DNA of 9,111 bases from Rhodobacteraceae bacterium UBA6141 (GTDB lineage: Bacteria > Pseudomonadota > Alphaproteobacteria > Rhodobacterales > Rhodobacteraceae): the NCBI GenBank assembly GCA_002423245.1, contig DIVD01000026.1:100243-109353 (forward strand), written 5' to 3'. Shown piece after piece: positions 1 to 6,433 of this stretch (position 1 is its first letter; each line of letters starts with the position of its first letter). Under the pieces are notes generated by a model. That model searched no databases. It was not told the origin of the DNA and saw nothing but the letters and a program-made list of their open reading frames with translations. Both the position numbers and the translations under genes were made by a program.

Positions 1-144
1 ATGTGCGACCGGCTGATGGTGATGCAGCACGGCCGGGCCGTCGAGGAACTGACCCGCGATGCCCTGCGTGCCCGTGCCGCCACAGCGCCCTACACCCGCC
101 AGTTGCTCATCGCCTCGCAAGGCTACACGAAGGCCGCATCATGA
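1..144 (+). CDS. Peptide-type ABC transporter ATP-binding protein, C-terminal end (partial)
   Basis: The first 47 codons of frame 1 are the end of a gene that starts outside the window. The translated tail reads CDRLMVMQHGRAVEE, followed later by APYTRQLL. That arrangement (switch-region Cys-Asp-Arg, the 'VM..GR.VE' strand, then 'PYTR.LL') is typical of the C-terminal end of ATPases of the Dpp/Opp/Nik peptide-importer family, where the terminal segment supports the nucleotide-binding domain. The Walker motifs are not in the window, so whether this is a single ATPase or the second half of a fused double ATPase cannot be told. Its TGA overlaps the ATG of the downstream dipeptidase by 4 bp (ATGA at 141-144), which indicates translational coupling. 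Inference: this is the last transporter gene of a peptide-import operon that ends with a peptidase. Confidence 0.8.
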   Translation: MCDRLMVMQHGRAVEELTRDALRARAATAPYTRQLLIASQGYTKAAS

Positions 145-1196
145 CCCTGACCCCCGTATTCGACGGCCATAACGACTTCCTGCTGCGGCTGTTGCGCGAT
201 CCCGGCAACCGCGAGACGATCTGGCTGACCGGCGAGGGCAAGGGGCAGCTAGACCTGCCCCGGATGCGGGCGGGCGGCTTTGCCGGCGGCTTCTTCGCCA
301 TCTACATCCCCTCGCCCAGGGCCCATGACGCGCCCGATTTCAACGCGGCGATGGACAACCCGCCCTATGATCTGCCGCTGCCCGAACTGATCGGCGATGC
401 GGCGGCGCTGCCGGTGGCGATGGCGATGGCCGGGCATCTGATGTGGATGGAGCGGACGGGAACGCTGACGATCTGCCGCAGCACCGCCGACATCCGCGCG
501 GCGATGGCTGCGGGCCGCATCGCCGCCATCCTGCACATGGAGGGCGCCGAGCCGATCGGCGCCGATCTGGACGCGCTGCATGTCTGGCACGCGGCGGGGC
601 TGCGCAGCCTCGGCCTGGTCTGGTCGCGCCCTACCGTCTTTGGCCATGGCGTGCCGTTCCGCTTTCCGGGCAGCCCCGATACCGGGCCGGGCCTGACCGA
701 GGCCGGCAGGCGGCTGGTCGGGGAGTGCAACGCGCTGAGGATCATGCTCGACCTCAGCCACCTGAACGAGAAGGGCTTCGACGATGTGGCGGCGCTGTCG
801 GATGCGCCGCTGGTCGCCACCCATTCCAACGCCCATGCGATCACCCCCTCGAGCCGCAACCTGACCGACCGGCAGTTGCGGATGATTGCCGAGACGAAGG
901 GCATGGTCGGGCTGAACTACGCCACCACCTTCCTGCGCGAGGACGGCAGGCAGGATCCCGCCATCGGCTGGGGCCCGGTGCTGCGCCACATGGATCACCT
1001 TCTGTCGCTGCTGGGGGAGGATCACCTCGGCCTCGGCTCGGATTTCGACGGCGCCACGATCCCGCAGGGCATCGGCGATGTCGCCGGGCTGCCGCGGCTG
1101 CTGGACGCGTTCCGCGCGCATGGCTATGGCGAGCCCCTGATCGAGAAGCTGGCCTGGAAGAACTGGCTCGCGGTGCTGGACCGGACCTGGGGCTAG
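141..1196 (+). CDS. Membrane dipeptidase, peptidase family M19
   Basis: The product is a 351-residue zinc dipeptidase of the renal/membrane dipeptidase family, which hydrolyses dipeptides, often including ones with a D-residue at the C-terminal side. The binuclear-zinc signature is complete. His10 and Asp12 lie in DGHND, the bridging Glu134 in HMEGAE, His207 in LDLSHLN, and His228 in ATHSNAH. Arg239 in SSRNLTD and Asp301 in GSDFDG complete the site. The C-terminal KNWLAVL corresponds to the family's usual GGNxLRV. The length fits bacterial members, and there is no signal peptide, so the enzyme is probably cytoplasmic. The ATG at 141 was chosen because it overlaps the stop of the upstream ABC ATPase gene as ATGA and places HxD near residue 10; the reading frame stays open further upstream only because it runs antiparallel to nothing but the ATPase gene in another frame. 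Context suggests that imported dipeptides are cleaved by this enzyme. The exact substrate is unknown. Confidence 0.93.
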   Translation: MTLTPVFDGHNDFLLRLLRDPGNRETIWLTGEGKGQLDLPRMRAGGFAGGFFAIYIPSPRAHDAPDFNAAMDNPPYDLPLPELIGDAAALPVAMAMAGHLMWMERTGTLTICRSTADIRAAMAAGRIAAILHMEGAEPIGADLDALHVWHAAGLRSLGLVWSRPTVFGHGVPFRFPGSPDTGPGLTEAGRRLVGECNALRIMLDLSHLNEKGFDDVAALSDAPLVATHSNAHAITPSSRNLTDRQLRMIAETKGMVGLNYATTFLREDGRQDPAIGWGPVLRHMDHLLSLLGEDHLGLGSDFDGATIPQGIGDVAGLPRLLDAFRAHGYGEPLIEKLAWKNWLAVLDRTWG

Positions 1197-1234
1197 ACCC
1201 GCACGATGCGTTGCGCGCCGCTGCCCGATCAGAT

Positions 1235-1255
1235 CGCCCCCGCAGCCCAGGGGCG
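1235..1255 (+). terminator. Weak hairpin after the dipeptidase gene
   Basis: A six-base-pair GC stem (CGCCCC at 1235-1240 with GGGGCG at 1250-1255, nine-base loop) lies about 40 bp after the dipeptidase stop codon. No T-run follows. It may help end the peptide operon transcript, but in DNA this GC-rich such stems arise easily by chance. Confidence 0.25.
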
Positions 1256-1335
1256 GTGCATCATGCCGCGACCATGGCCGCCCGCGCGGGGCCCGAAAGA
1301 CATAGACGCGCGCGGTGCCCGAAAAAGCGGGTCCA

Positions 1336-1367
1336 GACGCAAACGGCCCCGCCGCAAGGCAGGGCCG
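1336..1367 (-). terminator. rpmB hairpin terminator
   Basis: Read on the minus strand, CGGCCC-T-GCC (1367-1358), a four-base TTGC loop and GGC-G-GGGCCG (1353-1344) form a stem of nine pairs with one mismatch. TTTGCGTCT follows immediately. The hairpin starts 25 bp after the rpmB stop codon and is followed by a short, imperfect T stretch, a common arrangement in GC-rich alphaproteobacteria. It also separates rpmB from the convergent dipeptidase gene. Confidence 0.6.
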
Positions 1368-1392
1368 CAGGGCATTCCATTACGCGGGCGGA

Positions 1393-1680
1393 TCAGGCGG
1401 CGGCCTGGGCCTTCGCGATGTCCTTCTTGATCTTCAGCGCCTTGGCGGACAGATCGTCATCCTTCGCCTTGGCAAGGAACGCATCCAGTCCGCCGCGATG
1501 GTCCACCGACCGCAGGCCGGCAGCAGAGATGCGCAGCTTGAAGGACTGGCCCAGAACGTCAGAGATCAGGGTGATTTCGTTGAGGTTGGGCAGGAAGCGC
1601 CGGCGCGTCTTGTTGTTCGCGTGGCTCACGTTGTTGCCCGTCATCGGGCCCTTCCCGGTCAGTTCGCAGACGCGCGACAT
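1393..1680 (-). CDS. rpmB: 50S ribosomal protein L28
   Basis: This 95-residue protein is bacterial ribosomal protein L28, a component of the large subunit. The N-terminus MSRVCELTGKGPMTGNNVSH is the diagnostic L28 start. It is followed by the basic NNKTRRRFLPN segment that contacts rRNA, the LRISAAGLRSVDHRGG segment and an alanine/lysine-rich tail. Only one Cys (Cys5) is present, so this is the form without the zinc-binding cysteine pairs. The ATG at 1680 was chosen because it matches the family start and has an AAGGA ribosome-binding site (1688-1692) seven bases upstream; the frame is open further upstream only through a GC-rich repeat. A promoter and about 95 bases of leader lie upstream. 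The gene stands alone, without rpmG next to it. Confidence 0.97.
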   Translation of the reverse strand: MSRVCELTGKGPMTGNNVSHANNKTRRRFLPNLNEITLISDVLGQSFKLRISAAGLRSVDHRGGLDAFLAKAKDDDLSAKALKIKKDIAKAQAAA

Positions 1681-1742
1681 CGTTTCATCCTTCGTTTCCG
1701 GGCCGTTGCCATTGCGGCAGGGCGGCCCGATCATGCCATCAA

Positions 1743-1765
1743 GGGGCGCCGCAGGAGGGTGCCCC
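1743..1765 (-). promoter_or_regulatory. Hairpin in the rpmB leader
   Basis: In the predicted rpmB leader RNA, GGGGC-A-CC (1765-1758) can pair with GG-C-GCCCC (1750-1743): seven pairs around one A-C mismatch, closing a seven-base CTCCTGC loop. The structure lies between the predicted transcription start and the ribosome-binding site. The loop contains CTCCT, complementary to a consensus ribosome-binding site and in part (UCCU with AGGA) to the AAGGA of this gene. A regulatory role is only inference. Confidence 0.3.
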
Positions 1766-1780
1766 GAATTCCGTCCGCGC

Positions 1781-1809
1781 CAATTACGGGCAAAGCCGGC
1801 GCGCGTCAA
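1781..1809 (-). promoter_or_regulatory. Housekeeping promoter of rpmB
   Basis: On the minus strand, a -35 box TTGACG (1809-1804, within CTTGACG) is followed after exactly 17 bases by a -10 box TAATTG (1786-1781). Transcription would start near 1774, giving a leader of roughly 95 bases. A CTTGAC -35 with a 17-base spacer is the usual strong vegetative promoter form in Rhodobacteraceae, and strong expression is expected for a ribosomal protein gene. The stretch stands out as locally less GC-rich. Confidence 0.65.
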
Positions 1810-1820
1810 GCGATTCATCG

Positions 1821-1875
1821 CGCCTTGCCTCATCCCGCCTTGCCTCATCCCGCCTTGCCTCATCCCGCCCTGCCG
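1821..1875. repeat. 15-bp tandem repeat, three exact copies plus a degenerate one
   Basis: The unit CGCCTTGCCTCATCC occurs three times without change at 1821-1835, 1836-1850 and 1851-1865. A degraded fourth copy follows (1866-1875, CGCCCTGCCG), and the five bases TCATC at 1815-1819 keep the phase on the other side. The array fills most of the space between the meaB stop and the -35 box of rpmB. The unit length is a multiple of three, so it creates false in-frame peptide repeats on both strands, but no gene covers it. Confidence 0.9.
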
Positions 1876-1890
1876 CGCGAGGGGGGGCCG

Positions 1891-2883
1891 CTAGCACTGC
1901 GCCTCCAGCGCCGCCAGAACCTCTGCCGCGGCGCGGGATGGCGCGGCGGTGCCGGCCTCCACCGCCTCGCCAAGCGCCGCCATGCGGGCGCGCAGGCCGG
2001 CATCCCGCTCCAGCCGCGCCAGCAGTCCCTGCCGCACCTCGTCCTCGAACCAGCGGCGGGCCTGCTCGGCGCGGGCCCGCGCGAAATGGCCATGCGCGCG
2101 GCGCCAGTCGGCCAGCGCGCGCATCTCGGCCCAGGCCGTTTCCAGCCCCGCCTCCTCCAGCGCCGAAACCGGCAGCGCCTTGGGGAAGCCCTCGGGGTCT
2201 TGCGGGCGCTTGCGCAGCAGCCGCAGCGCGCCCGCGTAATCCGCCACGGTGCGCAGCGCGGCGGGCTTCAGATCGCCATCGGCCTTGTTCACCAGGATCA
2301 GGTCCGCCATCTCCATGATGCCGCGCTTGACGCCCTGCAGCTCGTCCCCGCCGCCCGGCGCCAGCAGCAGCACGAACAGGTCCGCCATCCCCGCGACCAG
2401 CGTTTCCGACTGGCCGACGCCCACCGTCTCGATCAGCACCACGTCGAAGCCCGCCGCCTCGCACAGCGCCACCGCCTCGCGCGAGCGGCGGGCGACACCG
2501 CCAAGCTGCGCCTGGCTGGGCGAGGGGCGGATGAAGGCGCGCGGCTCGCGCGCGAGCCGGTCCATGCGCGTCTTGTCGCCGAGGATCGAGCCGCCGGAGC
2601 GGGCCGAGGAGGGATCGACCGCCAGCACCGCCACGCGCAGGCCCTGCCCCGTCAGCATCATCCCGAACGCCTCGATGAAGGTGGACTTGCCCACTCCCGG
2701 CGTGCCCGACAGCCCGATGCGCAGCGCCTGCCGCCCCGAGCCGGCCAGCGCGTCCAGCAACTCGCCCGCCGCGGCACGGTGATCGGCGCGGCGGCTTTCC
2801 ACCAGCGTGATCGCGCGGGCCAGCGCCCGGCGCTCCCCCGCCTGAACGCCGCGCGCGAGTTCTGCTATGTCCATCCCCGTCAT
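1891..2883 (-). CDS. meaB: Methylmalonyl-CoA mutase-associated GTPase MeaB
   Basis: The product is a 330-residue P-loop GTPase of the MeaB/ArgK family. MeaB binds adenosylcobalamin-dependent methylmalonyl-CoA mutase, gates cofactor loading and protects the enzyme from inactivation. Residues 60-67 (GTPGVGKS) are the Walker A loop. DPSS at 90-93 and the following SGGSILGDKTRM match the MeaB switch region, ETVGVGQSE at 152-160 is the switch II/Walker B region, and NKAD at 199-202 is the guanine-specificity motif. The helical C-terminal region corresponds to the dimerisation arm. The first ATG (2883) has AAAGGGGGG just upstream; an ATG three codons later is possible. No mutase gene is visible here, so the partner must lie elsewhere. 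The older name ArgK (arginine transport kinase) is a historical misassignment. Confidence 0.93.
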   Translation of the reverse strand: MTGMDIAELARGVQAGERRALARAITLVESRRADHRAAAGELLDALAGSGRQALRIGLSGTPGVGKSTFIEAFGMMLTGQGLRVAVLAVDPSSARSGGSILGDKTRMDRLAREPRAFIRPSPSQAQLGGVARRSREAVALCEAAGFDVVLIETVGVGQSETLVAGMADLFVLLLAPGGGDELQGVKRGIMEMADLILVNKADGDLKPAALRTVADYAGALRLLRKRPQDPEGFPKALPVSALEEAGLETAWAEMRALADWRRAHGHFARARAEQARRWFEDEVRQGLLARLERDAGLRARMAALGEAVEAGTAAPSRAAAEVLAALEAQC

Positions 2884-3045
2884 CGGGCCCCCCTTTGCCG
2901 GCTGCCATCATGCAATTGTCACGTCGCGATGCAACCACCGAGCCCATGTCGTGATTGTCAGCAAAGTTGACCGGGCCGGGGATGTCTTGCCGCCCCGGGC
3001 CGGGATATGTCCAGAGCTTCGGCCCCGCAACAGCGAGATTCCCAG
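2884..3045. other. Divergent intergenic region between meaB and the DUF3108 gene
   Basis: These 162 bases should carry the promoters of both divergent units. They hold the most AT-rich patch of this part of the window (about 2905-2970), including two copies of ATTGTCA in the same orientation (2915-2921 and 2954-2960) and a TTGACC (2967-2972) on the plus strand. I find no convincing -10 box at the right distance for either direction, so I do not place a promoter. Confidence 0.5.
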
Positions 3046-3810
3046 ATGGCCCCGATCCTCATGGCCCCGATCAGTCGCCTGCGCCGCCTCTTGCCGCCGC
3101 GGGCCGCCGCCCTCCTCCTGGCAGTGGCGCTTGCCGCCCCGCCCGCTGCCGCCGACCAGACCGACAGCGCGGTGTTCGACCTGAGCCTGCGCGGCATCCG
3201 GGCGGGAACGCTGGCCATTTCCGGTGCGATCCAGGAGGGCAGCTACGCCGCCGCGGGCAAGCTGCAAAGCAGCGGCATCGTCGCGATGGTCCGCAAGATC
3301 AGCTATGACGCCAAGGTGACGGGCCGCGTGAAGAACGGCCGCTATGTCCCCGTTACCTATGAAGAAGACGCCGATACCGGCCGCCGGCAGTCGCAATCCG
3401 TGATGGCCTATCAGGACGGCGTTCCGCAGGTGAAGGTCTACAACCCGCCGCGCAAGACGCGCGGGCGGGACATCGACCCCGCAACGCAGGGCGGCACCGT
3501 CGATCCGCTGACCGCCGCCTATGCGACGCTGCGCGACGTGCCCGAGGCCGAGGCCTGCCAGGTGAACCTCACCATCTTCGACGGCAAGCGCCGCAGCCAG
3601 GTGCGGCTGTCGGGCCCGGCGGTGGAGGGGGGGCGCGTCACCTGCGCGGGCGAATACCGGCGGCTGGAGGGGTTTTCCGAGGAGGACATGGCCGAAAAGG
3701 CCAGCTTCCCCTTCCGCCTGATCTACGAGCCGGCGCGCGACGGCGTGCTGCGGGTGGGCGAGGTGCGGATGGACACGATCTATGGCAAAGGCGCGCTGAA
3801 ACGGCGATAA
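3046..3810 (+). CDS. Exported DUF3108 domain protein
   Basis: The protein has 254 residues from this start. It begins with a basic stretch (RLRRLLPPR) and a hydrophobic stretch (AAALLLAVALAAPPAAA), with a likely signal peptidase cleavage near residue 36, before a mature domain rich in beta strands. The mature part matches the DUF3108 pattern: VFDLSLRGIRAGTLAISG at its start, YEEDADTGRRQ, then TVDPLTAAYATLR (151-163), FDGKRR (178-183), and a C-terminal strand FRLIYEP..DGVLRVGEV. Two cysteines (171 and 200) could form a periplasmic disulphide. The family's function is unknown. The start is uncertain: in-frame ATGs lie at 3007, 3046 and 3061, none with a strong ribosome-binding site, and the last two sit in a 15-bp near-duplication (ATGGCCCCGATC twice). 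I favour 3046 because GCGAGA lies upstream. The stop is 7 bp before hrpB, which implies co-transcription. Confidence 0.85.
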   Translation: MAPILMAPISRLRRLLPPRAAALLLAVALAAPPAAADQTDSAVFDLSLRGIRAGTLAISGAIQEGSYAAAGKLQSSGIVAMVRKISYDAKVTGRVKNGRYVPVTYEEDADTGRRQSQSVMAYQDGVPQVKVYNPPRKTRGRDIDPATQGGTVDPLTAAYATLRDVPEAEACQVNLTIFDGKRRSQVRLSGPAVEGGRVTCAGEYRRLEGFSEEDMAEKASFPFRLIYEPARDGVLRVGEVRMDTIYGKGALKRR

Positions 3811-3817
3811 GGCCGGT

Positions 3818-6280
3818 GTGATTGACCGCCTGCCGATAGACGAGGCGCTTCCCGCGCTGATCGCGGCGCTCCGCTCGGAGGGCCGCTGCGTGCTTGTGGC
3901 CCCGCCCGGTGCCGGCAAGACCAGCCGCGTGCCGCTGGCGATGCTGGAGGCGGGGCTGACCGGCGGGCGCATCGTGATGCTGGAGCCGCGCCGCCTGGCC
4001 GCCCGCGCCGCGGCCGAGCGGATGGCGGCGAGCCTCGGGGAGCCTGTCGGCCAGACCGTCGGCTACCGGATGCGCGGCGAGGCGAAGGTCTCGAAGGCCA
4101 CCCGTATCGAGGTGGTGACCGAGGGCATCCTGACAAGGATGATCCAGTCGGAGGCCGACATGCCCGGCATCGGCGCGCTGATCTTCGACGAGTTCCACGA
4201 GCGCAGCCTGAATGCCGATCTCGGCCTTGCGCTGGCCTGGGAGGTGCGCGGGGCGCTGCGCGAGGATCTGCTGCTGGTGGTGATGTCGGCGACGCTCGAT
4301 GCCGGGCCGGTGGCGGCGCTGCTGGACGGCGCGCCGCTGGTCCGCGCGGAGGGGCGCGCCTTCCCGGTGGAAACGCGCTGGCTGCCGCGCCCGCTCGACC
4401 GCTCGCTGCGCCTCGAGGCGGCGGCGGCGGCGCTGGTGGCCGAGGCGGCGGCGGAAACCGCGGGCGGCATCCTGGTGTTCCTGCCCGGCGAGGGCGAGAT
4501 CCGGCGGGTGGAGGGGCTGCTGCGCGGGCGTCTGCCGGCGGAGTGCTCGGTGCATCCGCTGTTCGGCGCGATGGAGTTTTCGGCGCAGCGCGCGGCGATC
4601 GCCCCCGCCGCTTCGGGGCGCAAGGTGGTGCTGGCGACCGCCATCGCCGAAACCTCGCTGACCATCGAGGATGTGCGGGTGGTGGTCGATGCCGGGCGGG
4701 CGCGGCGGGCGCGGTTCGATCCGGGCAGCGGCATGTCGCGGCTGGTCACCGAACGGGTGACGCGGGCCGAGGCCGAGCAACGCCGCGGCCGCGCGGGGCG
4801 TGTGGCGCCCGGCATCTGCTACCGGATGTGGTCGCGCGCCGAGGAGGGCGCGCTTGCCGCCTTCCCCCCGCCCGAGATCGAGACGGCGGATCTTGCCGGG
4901 CTTGCGCTCGAACTGGCGCTGTGGGGGGCGGAGCCGGGGGCGCTGGCCTTCCTGACGCCGCCGCCCGCCCCCGCGCTGGCCGAGGCGCAGGCGCTGCTGG
5001 CGGGGCTGGGGGCGCTGGAGCCGGGCAGCACCGGCTGGCGGATCACGCCGCATGGCCGGGCGCTGGCGGCGCTGCCGACGCATCCGCGGCTGGCGCACAT
5101 GCTTGCCGTCGCGGGGCCCGAGGCGGCCACGCTGGCCGCGCTGCTGGCCGAGCGCGACCCGCTGCAGGGCGCGCCGGTGGACCTGATGCCGAGGCTGGCC
5201 GCGGTGCACGATCCGAAGCGTTTCGAGGCGGATCACGTCTGGCCGGTGCATCGCGGCACGGTGGAGCGGATCCGGGCCGAGGCGAAGCGGCTGGCGCGGC
5301 TGGCGCCCGCGACTCCGGGCCGCTTCACCCCGGCAGAGATGGCGGCGCTCGCCTATCCCGATCGCATCGGCCTGCGCCGCAAGGGCGCGGCGCCGCGCTA
5401 TCTGCTGTCCGGCGGCAAGGGCGCCATCCTGCGCGAGACGGACCCGCTGGCGCAGGCGCGGCTGATCGTGGCCACGGGGCTTGACGGCGACGCGCGCGAG
5501 GCGGGCGTCCGGCAGGCGGTGGAGATCGGCGAGCCCGCGCTGCGCCGCCTGTTCGCGGACCGGATCGCCTGGCATGACCATTGCGAATGGTCGCGGCGCG
5601 AGGGCCGGGTGCTGGCCCGGCGGCAGGAACGGCTGGGCGCGCTGGTGCTGGACGAGCGCCCCTGGCCCGATGCCCCGCCGGAGGCGCTCGCCCGCGCGGC
5701 GCTGGACGGGCTGCGGCTGATCGGCCTGCCCTGGCACCCCCGCGCCGCCCGGCTGCGGGCGCGGGTGGACCTGCTGCGGGCCGAGGGCGCGGACCTGCCC
5801 GCGATGACCGACGCGGCCCTGCTGGACAGTGCCGAAGCCTGGCTGCTGCCCTATCTGCAGGGCCGGCGCAGCGAGAGCGAGCTGCGCAGCCTCGATCTGA
5901 CCGAGGCGCTGAAGGCACGGCTGGGCCGGGAGGGGCAGCCCCTGGTGGACCGCCTCGCGCCCGAGCATTTCGAAACCCCGCTCGGCCGCCATGTGCCCAT
6001 CGACTATGCCGGCGAGGCGCCGGGGATCGAGATCCGCCTGCAGGAGATGTTCGGGGTCCGGGTGCATCCGACCGTCGGCCCCAGACGCCGCCCGCTGCGC
6101 ATCACCCTGCTCTCGCCGGGCGCGAAACCGGTGCAGGTGACGATGGACCTGCCCGGCTTCTGGGCCAACAGCTATGCCGAGGTGCGCAAGGACATGCGCG
6201 GGCGCTACCCGCGCCACCCCTGGCCCGAGGATCCGACCGTGGCGGAGCCGACGCTGCGGGCAAAGCCGCGCGGCACCTGA
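3818..6280 (+). CDS. hrpB: ATP-dependent helicase HrpB
   Basis: This 820-residue protein is a DEAH/RHA-type superfamily 2 helicase of the HrpB family, a common bacterial cytoplasmic protein whose physiological substrate is poorly known. Motif I is APPGAGKTS (28-36), motif Ia LEPRRLAARAAAERMA, motif II DEFH (124-127), motif III SAT (157-159), motif V around ETSLTIEDVRVVVDAG (from 278) and motif VI QRRGRAGR (321-328). The helicase-associated domain and the HrpB-specific C-terminal domain follow, ending in the characteristic GRYPRHPWPEDP close to the C-terminus. The length is normal and all motifs are intact. Translation starts at a GTG with AAGG (3809-3812) five bases upstream, overlapping the stop of the DUF3108 gene, so the two are probably translated from one transcript. 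A convergent dehydrogenase gene lies downstream. Confidence 0.96.
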   Translation: MIDRLPIDEALPALIAALRSEGRCVLVAPPGAGKTSRVPLAMLEAGLTGGRIVMLEPRRLAARAAAERMAASLGEPVGQTVGYRMRGEAKVSKATRIEVVTEGILTRMIQSEADMPGIGALIFDEFHERSLNADLGLALAWEVRGALREDLLLVVMSATLDAGPVAALLDGAPLVRAEGRAFPVETRWLPRPLDRSLRLEAAAAALVAEAAAETAGGILVFLPGEGEIRRVEGLLRGRLPAECSVHPLFGAMEFSAQRAAIAPAASGRKVVLATAIAETSLTIEDVRVVVDAGRARRARFDPGSGMSRLVTERVTRAEAEQRRGRAGRVAPGICYRMWSRAEEGALAAFPPPEIETADLAGLALELALWGAEPGALAFLTPPPAPALAEAQALLAGLGALEPGSTGWRITPHGRALAALPTHPRLAHMLAVAGPEAATLAALLAERDPLQGAPVDLMPRLAAVHDPKRFEADHVWPVHRGTVERIRAEAKRLARLAPATPGRFTPAEMAALAYPDRIGLRRKGAAPRYLLSGGKGAILRETDPLAQARLIVATGLDGDAREAGVRQAVEIGEPALRRLFADRIAWHDHCEWSRREGRVLARRQERLGALVLDERPWPDAPPEALARAALDGLRLIGLPWHPRAARLRARVDLLRAEGADLPAMTDAALLDSAEAWLLPYLQGRRSESELRSLDLTEALKARLGREGQPLVDRLAPEHFETPLGRHVPIDYAGEAPGIEIRLQEMFGVRVHPTVGPRRRPLRITLLSPGAKPVQVTMDLPGFWANSYAEVRKDMRGRYPRHPWPEDPTVAEPTLRAKPRGT

Positions 6281-6343
6281 CGCCCGCCTGCGCCAGCGGT
6301 GCGAGCCGGCCGGCGGATGACATGAGCCGGAGGGCCGCAGACC

Positions 6344-6370
6344 GGCAGCGCCGCCAGCGCAGGCGCTGCC
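6344..6370. terminator. Perfect hairpin between convergent hrpB and dehydrogenase genes
   Basis: GGCAGCGCC (6344-6352) and GGCGCTGCC (6362-6370) form a perfect nine-pair stem around a nine-base loop. It lies 63 bp after the hrpB stop and 63 bp after the dehydrogenase stop on the other strand, exactly midway in the 153-bp convergent gap. No T-run follows in either direction, so it may be a weak or bidirectional terminator, or an end-protecting 3' structure. Confidence 0.45.
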
Positions 6371-6433
6371 TCACTGGTGATGCCCACCGGACCGCCTCGA
6401 TCCTGTGCCACGGGATGGCGGCGGGCGCGCGGC

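Noticed and set aside
1821..1875. Tandem repeat considered as a CRISPR array or an origin iteron array
   Set aside because: The 15-bp units abut directly with no spacers, and no cas or replication initiator gene is nearby.
443..1894. Long plus-strand frames (443-1894 and 1315-2970) running through the dipeptidase, rpmB and meaB regions
   Set aside because: They cross several well-supported genes in wrong phase or strand, and their translations are Arg/Gly/Ala-rich with no domain.
1784..2947. A 387-codon minus-strand frame overlapping meaB in another phase, ending in repeated RRDEA units
   Set aside because: Low-complexity Gly/Arg/Ala translation; the repeats come from the tandem DNA repeat, and meaB explains the region.
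2967..3006. TTGACC as a -35 box for the DUF3108-hrpB unit
   Set aside because: The sequence at the expected -10 position is GC-only, so no complete promoter can be supported.
3638..6217. An 859-codon open frame on the minus strand covering almost all of hrpB, longer than hrpB itself
   Set aside because: It is an antisense shadow caused by the high GC content. Its translation is rich in His, Arg, Gln and Gly, shows no motif, and lies opposite a helicase with every motif intact.
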